From the NCBI GenBank assembly GCA_036251875.1, contig CP133960.1:1-64000 (forward strand): a stretch of DNA of 64,000 bases, given 5' to 3'. Origin of the DNA: Orbaceae bacterium lpD02. GTDB taxonomy: Bacteria > Pseudomonadota > Gammaproteobacteria > Enterobacterales > Orbaceae. Numbering within the stretch: the stretch's first letter is position 1; the number at the start of each line of letters is the position of its first letter. This document shows positions 22,701 through 34,223 of the stretch, one piece after another. Below the pieces are notes generated by a model. It saw only the letters and a list, made by a program, of their open reading frames with translations, did not search any database and was not told where the DNA came from. The position numbers and the translations under genes were made by a program.

Positions 22701-22948
22701 CTACTAGTGGATTGCATATAAATTAAGTTATCAATCCCCGTTAAATTTTGCTCAATTAATTGAGTCACCGTATTATTAATCGTTTCCGCGTCAGCACCAG
22801 GATATGATGCCGTAACGGTTACGGCAGGGGGAGCAATATCTGGATATTGCTCAACTGCAAGTAGTTTAATGCCAAGCAAACCGCCTAGCATCATCATTAT
22901 TGCAATTACCCAAGCAAAGACTGGGCGATCTATAAAAAACTTAGCCAT
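19736..22948 (-). CDS. acrB: RND multidrug efflux pump AcrB
   Basis: The inner-membrane proton-driven drug exporter, a trimer working with AcrA and a TolC-like channel. The 1070 aa have the RND layout: 12 membrane helices in two halves, two large periplasmic loops, the N-terminal MAKFFIDRPVFAWV and the proton-relay Asp pair in GLLVDDAIVVIENVER (about 407-408). E. coli AcrB is 1049 aa; the extra length includes about 25 residues around 500-530 between the two halves. GGAG precedes ATG. It lies 19 bp after acrA, and no acrR is adjacent. The specific substrate range cannot be told. Confidence 0.95.
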   Translation of the reverse strand: MAKFFIDRPVFAWVIAIMMMLGGLLGIKLLAVEQYPDIAPPAVTVTASYPGADAETINNTVTQLIEQNLTGIDNLIYMQSTSSSQGIVQTTLTFAPGTDPDFAQVQVLNKVESVKARLPESVQKNGISVAKNNTNFLKVIGFYSTNPDKTQTDIADFIYSTVQDPIRRVQGVGDTTLFGSEYAMRIWLDPNKMTYYKLATTDVTGAIQAQNAQVTAGQLGSLPATKGQELNATITAQSRLKTVDQFKNVLVRVNTDGSKILLSDVADIELGSADYNFQSRYDGLPSAGLAIYLATGANQLETSNAVDAKLEELSSIFPDDIQFKYPYDTTKFVELSIENVVDTLIEAIVLVVIVMYVFLQNFRSTLIPTITVPVVLLGTFAVLYILGFTINTLSMFALVLAIGLLVDDAIVVIENVERIMHDEGLSPYDATVKSMQQITSALVGIAVVLSAVFVPMAFYGGAAGGIYKQFSITIVTSMALSVLMAIVLTPALCVQILKAPSKFRNQKQTLTQRIAKLQPFAWLGSLLAKFFVGFDAVFARSLHLYEKGVIKVIKYPLISFVSYALIIIALLFGFNKLPTAFLPDEDQGVIIIMTELPPGSTLPETQTVLDKAEVYFRTQHSKSVEEVFTVAGFSMMGRGQNMGLGFIKLKDWSVRTAKDQSVEYIVGNANRFLSTITEARSFALNIPAVPALGLANGFSYMLKDSGAAGHDALMAAFYQMLAAAAQNPNLTQVRPAGMLDVPQYKINVDFEKAQALGTSISSINTVLSTSLGSSYIDDFIYNNRVKKVYVQGAAPYRMLPNDFSYWHVKNSSGEMVPFDSFATTSKTYGSPSLVRYNGSAAMGISGSAVPGQSSGQAMAAMAELSKSLPKGFTYEWTGISYQEQQTGSQTTTLYLISIIVVFLSLAALYESWTVPISILFIIPVGIVGTIYATMIRGLSNDVYFIVGLLTTMGLAAKNAILIVEFAKDALEKEGKSLIDATLEACRLRLRPILMTSFAFILGVLPLAINGGAGSASQNAVGTGVIGGMLTATFLAIFYVPLFFVFVTKVFTKHKNKVVLPCSPKPKKESN

Positions 22949-22967
22949 TATTTAAGAACTCCGATTC

Positions 22968-24350
22968 TTACTTAACGTTATTTTCAATCATTTCATCTAG
23001 TTGTGCTTGAGACAATGTAGTTGGCTCTGCAACAAGATTAGCGAATATTTTCGCATCAGTAGCTCCTGGTCTCACGCTAGTTAAGTTCAGCAGTCCACTC
23101 ACTACTACTTTCTCATTAGCACTAATCCCACCTGTTACGATCCAATAGCCTGAAATACCAGAATAAACTTGAATATTATTGCGCTTTTCAAAGTAATAAA
23201 AAGTCTTGTCCTTTTTATCGCTTTGTTTTTGTGCTTGAATAATTTTTTGTGCTTCAACTTTTGCTTCTTTTTCAGCATCTTTTAATGCTTCTGAATTATT
23301 TTTATCATATTTAATTAATCCATGAGCAAGTAAAGCTTTACTGATTATATCTAGCGCTTTGTCTTCTGGTACAGGAACTGCAACAATTGTCGTATAATTA
23401 CCTGCCTGATCACTCGTAATCCCTTTTTGTGGGACTAAAATAGCTTCTTTAATATTACCTAATGTCAAAAGTGGTTTTAAGAACATGCCCGGTAAAAGTT
23501 GCGCATCAGGATTGGCAAACGAAGCTCGTAGTACGACGGTGCCCGTTGTTTCACTAACGTTTTTATCTGAGAATATAATGTTACCATCGGATGAGTATTT
23601 TGAACCATCATTGAAAAATATTTCTACTTTTCCATCTGGAGTATAAACTTTATTACGTTGTTGCTCATTTTTCTCAAAAATTGATACTGATTGCGTCATA
23701 TCAACATAGATTGGATCAATTTTTTGCACTATCGCCATTGCTGTTGATTGTGCCGCTGAGACTAATGCGCCTTCGGTAACATTTGATTTACCAATATAGC
23801 CATCAATTGGTGAGTGTACTTCGGTGTAGTTTAGATTAACTTTTGCAGTATTCAAATTTGCTTTAGCTACAGCTACTGCCGCATTTGTTTGTTGATAATC
23901 TGCAACCGCCTTGTCATAGTCTTGTTGGCTGATTGATTTTTTTGCTAATAAATCTTTATAACGAGTTAAGGTTAAATTTGAAAGTTTCGCACTCGCCTCT
24001 GCACTAGCGACATTGGCAACCGCGCTATCGTAGTTAGCTTGGTATAGTGCTGGGTCTATTTGATAAAGAGACTGGCCTTCAGTTACGTTACTACTTTCCT
24101 CAAATTCTCTTTTTAAAATAATACCGCTAACTTGTGGCCTAATTTCCGCTATTTGTGAAGCGATTACACGGGCAGGTAATGCCACTTTTATTGTATAATC
24201 CAAAGGACTTGTTTCGAAGGCAGTAACATTTACCGATGGAAGTTTAACTAGTTGTTCATTAGATTTTTGGCTATCACAGGCAGTCAACAGTAAACTACAG
24301 CCCAAAGTTACTGCTAACGTGATAGGGGATAATGCTTTTTTTAATTTCAT
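22968..24350 (-). CDS. acrA: RND efflux periplasmic adaptor AcrA, with an insertion
   Basis: A membrane-fusion lipoprotein linking AcrB to the outer-membrane channel. A signal peptide with lipobox LTAC (Cys about 25) is followed by the biotinyl-lipoyl segment (AEIRPQVSGIILKR), an alpha hairpin (about 95-165), the second lipoyl part (GYIGKSNVTEGALV) and the barrel (LLPGMFL). At 460 aa it is about 60 longer than E. coli AcrA (397). The extra part, about residues 317-385, is Lys/Ala-rich and falls in the barrel/membrane-proximal region. It is first in acrAB. Confidence 0.93.
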   Translation of the reverse strand: MKLKKALSPITLAVTLGCSLLLTACDSQKSNEQLVKLPSVNVTAFETSPLDYTIKVALPARVIASQIAEIRPQVSGIILKREFEESSNVTEGQSLYQIDPALYQANYDSAVANVASAEASAKLSNLTLTRYKDLLAKKSISQQDYDKAVADYQQTNAAVAVAKANLNTAKVNLNYTEVHSPIDGYIGKSNVTEGALVSAAQSTAMAIVQKIDPIYVDMTQSVSIFEKNEQQRNKVYTPDGKVEIFFNDGSKYSSDGNIIFSDKNVSETTGTVVLRASFANPDAQLLPGMFLKPLLTLGNIKEAILVPQKGITSDQAGNYTTIVAVPVPEDKALDIISKALLAHGLIKYDKNNSEALKDAEKEAKVEAQKIIQAQKQSDKKDKTFYYFEKRNNIQVYSGISGYWIVTGGISANEKVVVSGLLNLTSVRPGATDAKIFANLVAEPTTLSQAQLDEMIENNVK

Positions 24351-24677
24351 ATAAAAATAACCTCGGTAAAATCAACAATGCTTATATCTACTTATTGGTT
24401 AATTCAATAAATAAATTTTTTTTCAAATAGGGTAGAATTCTACAGAAATTTAAATTTTAATGTAAGAGTCAATTGTAACGATAGCACAGAGTACTAAAAA
24501 TAAAAAAGCTTAACTCAATTTGATATTGGCTAAATAAGTTAAGTTTAATAAGGTCATTACTTTTTATTTATGTAATAATATTTGCTTGTTTTACTACAAT
24601 AGAGTCATGCATTGCTTGAGTATTTATGTTTAAATACAGTAATATAGTAACATTAAATTAATACAGAGATTGGTATT
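24351..24677. other. Divergent gap between acrA and zipA (327 bp)
   Basis: No ORF. Toward acrA there is a perfect 12-bp palindrome GTAGAATTCTAC (24432-24443), a possible operator. Toward zipA a promoter-like TTGAGT (24616-24621), 18-bp spacer and TAATAT (24640-24645) is seen. A weak stem (GCTTAACT 24508-24515 with AGTTAAG near 24537-24543) lies between. Confidence 0.4.
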
Positions 24678-25565
24678 ATGGATAACTTACGTGTTGTGCT
24701 TATTATTATTGCGTCTTTGGTAATAATCGCACTATTAATTCATGGATTTTGGATTAATAAGAAGGAACGTTCATCTATTTTTGATGCATCAAAAGGTAAA
24801 AAAAATAATAAAGATAGTTTTATTCATTCAGATCATCAACTTGATGATGGTTTTTTAGATGGTGTTAGTCCGGTTAGAGTTATTTCTACTAAAAATAAGA
24901 GTGATACCGAGCTAAAAATCGATTTATCTGATGCTGAAAATGCTGATTTTAACCCAATCCAGCAAGATTTTTTTGTTGATGAAGAACCCGCGTATAAATT
25001 TAAAGAAAACTTAGTTGAGACAATAGCTACTGATAATTCAAATAAACCAGCCGACCCTAACACAACGCTTGATGAACAAATAAAAATTGATGAATATTCG
25101 CCTCCATCCGATCAAACGGCTTTTATGCAGCCCGAAGTTAAAAAAATTGACAAAACAGATGTATTAATTTTGCATATTGTCGGTCTTAATGATGGGCTCA
25201 TTAGTGGGGATTCACTATTAAGTAGCATTGTTCAATCAGGCTTTCAATTTGGCGAAATGCAAATTTTTCATCGTCATTTAGATCCAGCAGGTAATGGACC
25301 CGTTTTATTTAGTTTAGCAAATATGCTTAAACCAGGAACACTCGATCCAGAAACCATGCATGAGTTCACTACTCCCGGCATTTCAATTTTTATGATGGTT
25401 CCATCTTATGGTAATTCAGCACAAAATTTTAAATTGATGTTGCAATCAGCTCAAAGAATCGCTGATGATGTTAACGGAGTTGTGCTTGATGATAATCGTC
25501 ACATGCTTACCCCGCAAAAAATAGATAGTTATAAGAGCCGAATCAAAGCTGTCACTCAAGAATAA
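24678..25565 (+). CDS. zipA: Cell division protein ZipA
   Basis: An essential divisome protein anchoring FtsZ to the membrane. The 295 aa have one N-terminal membrane helix (about 4-26, cytoplasm-facing remainder), an acidic, variable linker (about 27-150) and the C-terminal FtsZ-binding ZipA domain (about 155-290; [37 protein letters not shown]). E. coli ZipA is 328 aa with a Pro/Gln-rich linker. Adjacent ligA, as in E. coli, confirms the call. A terminator follows. Confidence 0.94.
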   Translation: MDNLRVVLIIIASLVIIALLIHGFWINKKERSSIFDASKGKKNNKDSFIHSDHQLDDGFLDGVSPVRVISTKNKSDTELKIDLSDAENADFNPIQQDFFVDEEPAYKFKENLVETIATDNSNKPADPNTTLDEQIKIDEYSPPSDQTAFMQPEVKKIDKTDVLILHIVGLNDGLISGDSLLSSIVQSGFQFGEMQIFHRHLDPAGNGPVLFSLANMLKPGTLDPETMHEFTTPGISIFMMVPSYGNSAQNFKLMLQSAQRIADDVNGVVLDDNRHMLTPQKIDSYKSRIKAVTQE

Positions 25566-25590
25566 TCTGGTTGTATAAACCAGATTTTAT
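25564..25590 (+). terminator. Terminator after zipA
   Basis: AATCTGGTT (25564-25572) pairs with AACCAGATT (25578-25586), 5-base loop, followed by TTATTAT; it overlaps the last bases of zipA. Confidence 0.6.
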
Positions 25591-25623
25591 TATATCGCCA
25601 TCAGATGATTAAATGAGTTTTAG

Positions 25624-27672
<2,049 letters not shown>

Positions 27673-27683
27673 CGGGAGAAAAC

Positions 27684-28208
27684 ATGCCATTACTTGATAG
27701 TTTTAAAGTTGATCATACAAAAATGAATGCGCCTTTTGTTCGCGTTGCAAAAATTATGCAAACGCCAAAAGGCGATGTTATCACAGTATTTGACCTTCGT
27801 TTTACGATACCAAATAAAGCGCAATTGCCTGAAAAAGGTATTCATACACTTGAACATCTATTTGCTGGCTTTATGCGCGATCATTTAAACGCAAATGATA
27901 TTGAAATTATTGATATTTCGCCAATGGGATGTCGCACTGGATTTTATATGAGTTTAATTGGACGGCCGGACGAACGACGAGTTGTCGATAGTTGGTTATC
28001 TGCAATGCATGATATCATGTTAGTACAAACTCAAAATGATATTCCAGAGCTTAATCAATACCAATGTGGTTCATATAAAATGCATTCACTGGTTGAAGCA
28101 AAAGTTATTGCTAGCTCAATTATTCAGTCTGGAATTCAAGTATGCCATAACAGTGATATCACATTGGCTGATGAGCAAATTGCTGATATTAATTGTACTG
28201 CTCGTTAA
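27684..28208 (+). CDS. luxS: S-ribosylhomocysteine lyase LuxS
   Basis: Splits S-ribosylhomocysteine to homocysteine and DPD, the precursor of autoinducer-2, in the activated methyl cycle. The 174 aa (E. coli 171) contain the metal-binding HTLEH (His54, His58) and the active-site Cys in SPMGCRTGF (Cys83); the third metal ligand is the Cys in YQCGSYK. I chose ATG 27684 with GGGAG upstream; the frame is open to TTG 27669, which overlaps ligA. It is followed 23 bp later by a tautomerase gene. Confidence 0.96.
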   Translation: MPLLDSFKVDHTKMNAPFVRVAKIMQTPKGDVITVFDLRFTIPNKAQLPEKGIHTLEHLFAGFMRDHLNANDIEIIDISPMGCRTGFYMSLIGRPDERRVVDSWLSAMHDIMLVQTQNDIPELNQYQCGSYKMHSLVEAKVIASSIIQSGIQVCHNSDITLADEQIADINCTAR

Positions 28209-28231
28209 CTATCATAAAAAGGAGAGATAAA

Positions 28232-28426
28232 GTGCCAAATGTTATTATTGATTTTTTAGAAGGTAGAAGTGTTGAACAAAAAAGGGAAATGGCTAAGCGG
28301 GTAACTCAGGCGATAGTTGAAACCCTAGACTGCCCGTCAGAAGCTGTTCAAATTATTATGCATGAGATCTCTACACAGCACATTGCTAACGGTGGTGTTT
28401 TACGCTGTGATAGTAAAAAAGAGTGA
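28232..28426 (+). CDS. 4-oxalocrotonate tautomerase family enzyme
   Basis: A small tautomerase superfamily protein of 64 aa. The start is GTG 28232, with GGAGAG upstream: this puts Pro directly after the initiator Met, and Pro-1 is the catalytic base once Met is removed. An upstream in-frame ATG at 28193 would bury the proline and overlap luxS. The sequence PNVIIDFLEGRS..QKREMAK and conserved Arg residues fit the 4-OT/DmpI/PptA type. The substrate is unknown; the gene is probably cotranscribed with luxS. Confidence 0.85.
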   Translation: MPNVIIDFLEGRSVEQKREMAKRVTQAIVETLDCPSEAVQIIMHEISTQHIANGGVLRCDSKKE

Positions 28427-28432
28427 ATATTA

Positions 28433-28456
28433 TAATAGGGCTGCTTAGCCCTATTA
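28433..28456. terminator. Perfect 10-bp hairpin between tautomerase gene and yggL
   Basis: TAATAGGGCT (28433-28442) pairs with AGCCCTATTA (28447-28456) around GCTT; it lies between convergent genes and has no close T-run on the plus side. Confidence 0.55.
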
Positions 28457-28466
28457 CTGAATGAGA

Positions 28467-28802
28467 TTAAAAATCTAGTTCATCCCACCATATATCGATC
28501 AGTTGTCCAATTTTAACATCGCTAACACCATTGCTATTTAACCAATCGCCTACAATTTTGCGGTGTTCTTCTGTGCAATTACCTAGCTTTTGAGTACATA
28601 CAATACCTTGCCAGTTTAAATAACCACTGCCTTCATAGGCTAAGCCATTAGGCTCAATTACTTCACGAATAAACTGATCAACAGCTTTATCTAGGTTTTC
28701 TTCACCAATCGCTTTATCAAAAGACCAACTGACAGTAAAACCTAATTCTTTAAATTCTTCAATATGTAATTTTTTTCTTAAACGTCGACTACGATTAACC
28801 AT
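28467..28802 (-). CDS. yggL: YggL family 50S ribosome-binding protein
   Basis: A 111-aa protein of the DUF469/YggL family; the NRSRRLRKK start, EVIEPNGLAYEGSGYL and CTEEHRKIV segments match E. coli YggL (108 aa), which has been found associated with the large ribosomal subunit. I chose ATG 28802 (MVNRSRR) with AAGGA upstream; a further ATG at 28829 lacks a site and would add nine residues. It stands alone, convergent with the luxS unit and just downstream of rhlE. Confidence 0.9.
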   Translation of the reverse strand: MVNRSRRLRKKLHIEEFKELGFTVSWSFDKAIGEENLDKAVDQFIREVIEPNGLAYEGSGYLNWQGIVCTQKLGNCTEEHRKIVGDWLNSNGVSDVKIGQLIDIWWDELDF

Positions 28803-28839
28803 AGCATTATCCTTTTTAACTTGATTCAATGATAGTGGA

Positions 28840-30063
28840 TTATTTTATCACTTTTTTGTTTGGTCGTTGGGTTATTTTTTGTTTTGGCGCCGCTTTTATG
28901 TGTGGGTTTACAGCAAAACCATTTGTTGTCATTTCTGGGATCGATGTTTTTATTAATTTTTCTATTGCTTTTAGTTGTGGTAGTTCATCAATACAAACAA
29001 GAGAAACAGCTTGGCCGCTATTTTGGGCTCTACCCGTTCGACCGATGCGGTGAACATAATCTTCCGCAACTTGTGGTAAGTCATAATTAACCACATAAGG
29101 CAAGAGTTCTATATCTAATCCTCGCGCGGCAATATCAGTAGCGACGAGAGCCTTTATTTGCCCTGTTTTAAAATCAGCTAAGGCTTTTGTCCTTGCTCCT
29201 TGGCTTTTATTGCCATGAATTGCTGATGTTTTTATGCCATCTTTAGTCAGTTGTTCTGCTAAATGGTTGGCACCATACTTCGTTCGGGTAAAAATTAGAA
29301 CCTGTTGCCATTGATTTTTTCCGATTAAATAAGAAAGTAATTCTCGTTTACGGCTTTTATCGACACGATGAACATACTGTTTAATTTGTTCTGCAGTGCT
29401 ATTTTCTTTTGCAACCGTAATCACTGCCGGTTCATGTAAAATTGTTTGTGATAGCGCTTTTATCTCATTGGAGAAGGTGGCAGAAAACAGCAAATTTTGT
29501 CGTTTTTTAGGTAATCTAGATATTATACGCTTAATATCATGAATAAATCCCATATCTAACATACGATCTGCTTCGTCTAACACTAAGACTTTGACGGTTG
29601 ATAAATCAACAGCATTTTTTTGTGCTAAATCGAGTAATCGTCCAGGAGTGGCAACCAAAATATCAACACCGCCTCGTAGTTTGAGCATTTGAGGGTTAAT
29701 ACTCACCCCGCCAAATACTACCAAGGAACGAATGGTTAAATAACGGCTATAATCGCGAATATTATTGCCAATTTGTGCAGCAAGCTCACGAGTTGGCGCT
29801 AATATTAAGGTATGTAATGGTCGCCTGCTTTTTTTACTGGCATCATGTTTATTGGTTATATTTTGTGACTCCGCCAATTTTTGTAAAATAGGTAGCGCAA
29901 ATCCAGCTGTTTTGCCTGTACCCGTTTGAGCGCTTGCGATTAAATCTTGTCCAGAAAGGACAATAGGGATAGCTTGTTGCTGAATAGGGGTTGGGGTGGT
30001 AAAGTTTTGTTCTTGAAGCGCTTTCAAAATCTCGGTCGCTAAACCAAGTGAATCAAATGACAT
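28840..30063 (-). CDS. rhlE: ATP-dependent RNA helicase RhlE
   Basis: A DEAD-box RNA helicase acting in ribosome assembly/RNA decay. The 407 aa begin MSFDSLGL, as in E. coli RhlE; motifs AQTGTGKT (Walker A), [26 protein letters not shown] and [10 protein letters not shown] are all present. The C-terminal tail is short and basic, whereas E. coli RhlE (454 aa) has a long Arg/Gly tail. The ATG at 30063 has AGGAA upstream; the frame stays open to 30117, but those 18 residues are not family-like. Confidence 0.93.
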   Translation of the reverse strand: MSFDSLGLATEILKALQEQNFTTPTPIQQQAIPIVLSGQDLIASAQTGTGKTAGFALPILQKLAESQNITNKHDASKKSRRPLHTLILAPTRELAAQIGNNIRDYSRYLTIRSLVVFGGVSINPQMLKLRGGVDILVATPGRLLDLAQKNAVDLSTVKVLVLDEADRMLDMGFIHDIKRIISRLPKKRQNLLFSATFSNEIKALSQTILHEPAVITVAKENSTAEQIKQYVHRVDKSRKRELLSYLIGKNQWQQVLIFTRTKYGANHLAEQLTKDGIKTSAIHGNKSQGARTKALADFKTGQIKALVATDIAARGLDIELLPYVVNYDLPQVAEDYVHRIGRTGRAQNSGQAVSLVCIDELPQLKAIEKLIKTSIPEMTTNGFAVNPHIKAAPKQKITQRPNKKVIK

Positions 30064-30353
30064 TAAATTATTCCTGTTAGATCTAAAAATTAAGACTTTG
30101 AATTGATTATAAATCAATTTTACAATATTTACCTGAGTATTTAGCTGTTTCAGTGATAAATTCAGTAAGAGTGCTTTTTAATAAGCTTATTTGCTACAGG
30201 TTATAATAAATATTGATTAACGAGCTGCATTTTTACGCGGCATTCTATTTTATAAGACTATTATAATTAACAACGCTTTCCTATAGGCTGATCGCTTTTT
30301 AGTTCATAATTGGCTATGATAGCATTCTGAAATTATTTTAATTAACCTAAGCT

Positions 30354-31049
30354 ATGAATTTAACCTTTAGACATGGTGTTATTGACTGTATTCCAACGTT
30401 ATTAGGCTATATTGGTATCGGTATTGCGGCAGGTGTTATTGGCAAAGCTTCTCATCTGAGTATATTAGAAGTTACATTGCTTGCGGTTGTTATTTATGCG
30501 GGAGCGGCTCAATTTATCATTGCAGGGCTGATGCTAATAAGCGCGCCAATTTCTGCTATTATTTTTACTGTTTTTCTCGTTAATTCTCGCCATTTTTTAA
30601 TGAGTATGGCAACTGCACCCTATTTTAAACAATTTTCTTTATGGAACAATATTGGCATCGGAAGCTTATTAACCGATGAAACATTTGCTGTCACCATGAC
30701 AGCTGTTAGTAAAAAAATTCCTGTCAACTCAAAATGGATGCATGGTTTAAATCTGACGGCCTATATTGCTTGGATTTTAGCCTGTCTACTTGGTGCGGTC
30801 GTTGGTAATTGGCTTCCCGACCCAAGACAGCTAGGCTTAGATTATGCGCTTGTTGCAATGTTTGTAGGGTTACTTTATTTACAATTGATTAATGATAGCA
30901 GTAAAAGTAAAAAAAACATGTTATTAGTTATGTTAACTGTAGCTATTTTATTGATATTTTTAATGAAATTCATGTCCGCTGAGTTGGCGCTCTTGATGGC
31001 TACTCTGCTTGGTTGTTGTTTAGGAGTTATTATCGAAAAATGCAAATAA
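30354..31049 (+). CDS. azlC: AzlC family amino-acid exporter, large subunit
   Basis: A 231-aa polytopic membrane protein (about 5-6 helices) of the AzlC/YgaZ family with GYIGIGIAAGVIGK, AGAAQFI and NSRHFLMS near the N-terminal half. With the small AzlD/YgaH partner this family exports branched-chain amino acids or related compounds. azlD overlaps its end by 10 bases, so the two are translated together. The ribosome site is weak (CCTAAGCT). The 290-bp gap upstream from rhlE shows no ORF and no clear promoter. The substrate is inferred from the family. Confidence 0.85.
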   Translation: MNLTFRHGVIDCIPTLLGYIGIGIAAGVIGKASHLSILEVTLLAVVIYAGAAQFIIAGLMLISAPISAIIFTVFLVNSRHFLMSMATAPYFKQFSLWNNIGIGSLLTDETFAVTMTAVSKKIPVNSKWMHGLNLTAYIAWILACLLGAVVGNWLPDPRQLGLDYALVAMFVGLLYLQLINDSSKSKKNMLLVMLTVAILLIFLMKFMSAELALLMATLLGCCLGVIIEKCK

Positions 31050-31369
31050 CACTTTATAGCTTATTAATTATATTGGGTTGCGGTTTGGTCACTTGGTTGC
31101 CTAGAGTCATTCCTTTTGTGCTGGTGCGTAAAATTCGGATCCCTGATATTGTATTACGTTTTTTATCTTATGTGCCATTATGTATATTAACCGCGCTATT
31201 TGTGCAAAATCTTTTGGTTGCCAGAGAAGGGCAACTACCCACCATCAATATGCACTATTTGTATGCTACTGTACCAACAATATTAGTTGCTATTATGACT
31301 AAAAACTTAATGTGGATTGTTATTGTAGGTATTATTTCAATGTCATTAGTGCGCTATTTTATCGTTTAA
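31040..31369 (+). CDS. azlD: AzlD family amino-acid exporter, small subunit
   Basis: A 109-aa protein with three to four membrane helices, of the AzlD/YgaH family; LPRVIPFVLVRKI near residue 21 is the conserved family stretch. The start is ATG 31040, within the last codons of azlC; an ORF start at 31013 would overlap azlC further and has no better site. It works as partner of AzlC in the membrane. Confidence 0.83.
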   Translation: MQITLYSLLIILGCGLVTWLPRVIPFVLVRKIRIPDIVLRFLSYVPLCILTALFVQNLLVAREGQLPTINMHYLYATVPTILVAIMTKNLMWIVIVGIISMSLVRYFIV

Positions 31370-31471
31370 TGTTTAACACATAAAATGGCGTGATTGTGCA
31401 TGCTTAAATTGTTTGATCTTATTTCGATAACTATTTTTATTAATGGGTTATATATTATTAAAACTTATTAT

Positions 31472-31500
31472 TTTTTTGTAAATTATTTTAGTGCTATATT
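31472..31500 (+). promoter_or_regulatory. Probable extended -10 promoter of gdhA
   Basis: TGC-TATATT (31492-31500) is an extended -10 element, with a T-rich weak -35 region at 31472-31477; 44 bp before the gdhA start. Confidence 0.45.
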
Positions 31501-31535
31501 TGCACCAATTAATCTTGAGTTATTTAAAATAATAA

Positions 31536-32894
<1,359 letters not shown>

Positions 32895-32968
32895 TTTTTT
32901 TTATTTCAAATACAAACGATCTAATTTAGTCACTTTTTAAGAGCTGGCAATAAATTAAATGATATAAC

Positions 32969-33005
32969 AAGGACTGAACCACCGTATGGTTTAGTCCTTT
33001 TATTT
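32969..33005 (+). terminator. Terminator after gdhA
   Basis: AAGGACTGAACCA (32969-32981) pairs with TGGTTTAGTCCTT (32987-32999, one G-T pair), 5-base loop, followed by TTATTT. Confidence 0.8.
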
Positions 33006-33044
33006 GGCTTATGCTACCTAATAGCAACGCGTACTTTAATGAGA

Positions 33045-34121
33045 TTATTTTGTCTGTTTACACTCAAATAAAGTATAGCGAGTGGGCACTTTACTATCAT
33101 CTGTAATCCACGTGGTGATAATATTTAACGAATTAGGCGCATAACTATCACGGCCTTGATAAATAAAAAATATTTTTACCCACCATGGCCACTGGCTTTC
33201 TAGTTGGTAGTTAAAAATAGGTGCTTTTAATAATCCATGTGATGCACTAGGAAGTAAGGCTATGGTTGTATCTGATTTATCTGCTGTTAGCTGACGATAA
33301 AGGCAAGCATTTTTATTGCTATCTACATTTAGATCTACCTCTCCCCAAATAGCTAAAATTCTGCCATTCATGCTAGGCAAGTTTTTTGCTGAATCGCTTA
33401 AGTAGTTTCGACTAACAAAGTAGAAACGGTCGTCAGACATATCGTCATATGTCGAACTATCATGGCTACCATTAACACCAAATATGAGATCATTTTGCTG
33501 CAGTTGTTTTGTCACTTTTTCATTAATTTTTTTATCGCTAGCATTAGCGTTTTGCAAACGGGTTTGTTCATAATAAGCACCTTGCTCACGCCAATTAACA
33601 GCGCCACCAATAATAACTGAAAAATCAGGGTTAGAGTGTGAGGCCGCGATAGGAATTACCCATCCCGCTTGTGAAAATCCTAAATAACCGATCTTTATAT
33701 TGGTACCTGTGAATTTATTTTTTATTAATTCGAATGCTATTTGGGCTTCATCTGCGCGATCTTGCATAGATTGATGCAACCAATTTCCCTTACTTTCCCC
33801 AATCCCTGCTTTATCCCAAGTATAGATACCAATACCAGCATCAATTAACTGGTTAATTAAGGGTAAATAGCCACTATTTGATAAACGATCTTGAGCGCCA
33901 TCGCCATGAATTAGAATAACGATAGCTTTTATTTCTTTATGGATTGGCAAAATGAGTGATCCTGATAACGTATCTTGCTTAGATATAAACGCAATTGGTT
34001 GTAGCGTTAATTGATCATTATCTAGATCAAAATCAGAATATTGACCACAGCTAACAATAATAAGCAAAAAAAAGGCAATAAATCCTAGATAAAACCAGAT
34101 TGATTTAAAATATTTTTTCAT
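33045..34121 (-). CDS. Alpha/beta hydrolase, membrane- or lipid-anchored
   Basis: A 358-aa protein with an N-terminal hydrophobic segment (about 8-25) ending in IVSC, a possible lipobox. The body is an alpha/beta hydrolase: HGDGAQDR (oxyanion region, about 73), the nucleophile elbow GFSQAG (about 149-154), WGEVD (acid) and ASHG (catalytic His). This layout resembles dienelactone hydrolase/acyl esterase-like proteins. The substrate is unknown. It lies 102 bp downstream of hemY, separated by a strong hairpin, so it is probably its own unit. Confidence 0.75.
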   Translation of the reverse strand: MKKYFKSIWFYLGFIAFFLLIIVSCGQYSDFDLDNDQLTLQPIAFISKQDTLSGSLILPIHKEIKAIVILIHGDGAQDRLSNSGYLPLINQLIDAGIGIYTWDKAGIGESKGNWLHQSMQDRADEAQIAFELIKNKFTGTNIKIGYLGFSQAGWVIPIAASHSNPDFSVIIGGAVNWREQGAYYEQTRLQNANASDKKINEKVTKQLQQNDLIFGVNGSHDSSTYDDMSDDRFYFVSRNYLSDSAKNLPSMNGRILAIWGEVDLNVDSNKNACLYRQLTADKSDTTIALLPSASHGLLKAPIFNYQLESQWPWWVKIFFIYQGRDSYAPNSLNIITTWITDDSKVPTRYTLFECKQTK

Positions 34122-34175
34122 CGATGTAACTCGTAAAATTTATCTTTTCAAATTAAGCTAAATTCTAACATCCAT

Positions 34176-34203
34176 CCCTCACAAATAGCTTATTTTGTGA
34201 GGG
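34176..34203. terminator. Perfect 10-bp hairpin after hemY
   Basis: CCCTCACAAA (34176-34185) pairs with TTTGTGAGGG (34194-34203), 8-base loop, about 20 bp past the hemY stop on the minus strand; no proper T-run follows. Confidence 0.55.
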
Positions 34204-34223
34204 CTAGATATTATTAACGATGA

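Noticed and set aside
34141-34223. Hidden continuation of hemY by frameshift
   Set aside because: I read the minus strand past the stop and found no TPR-like coding in other frames, only the hairpin and stops.
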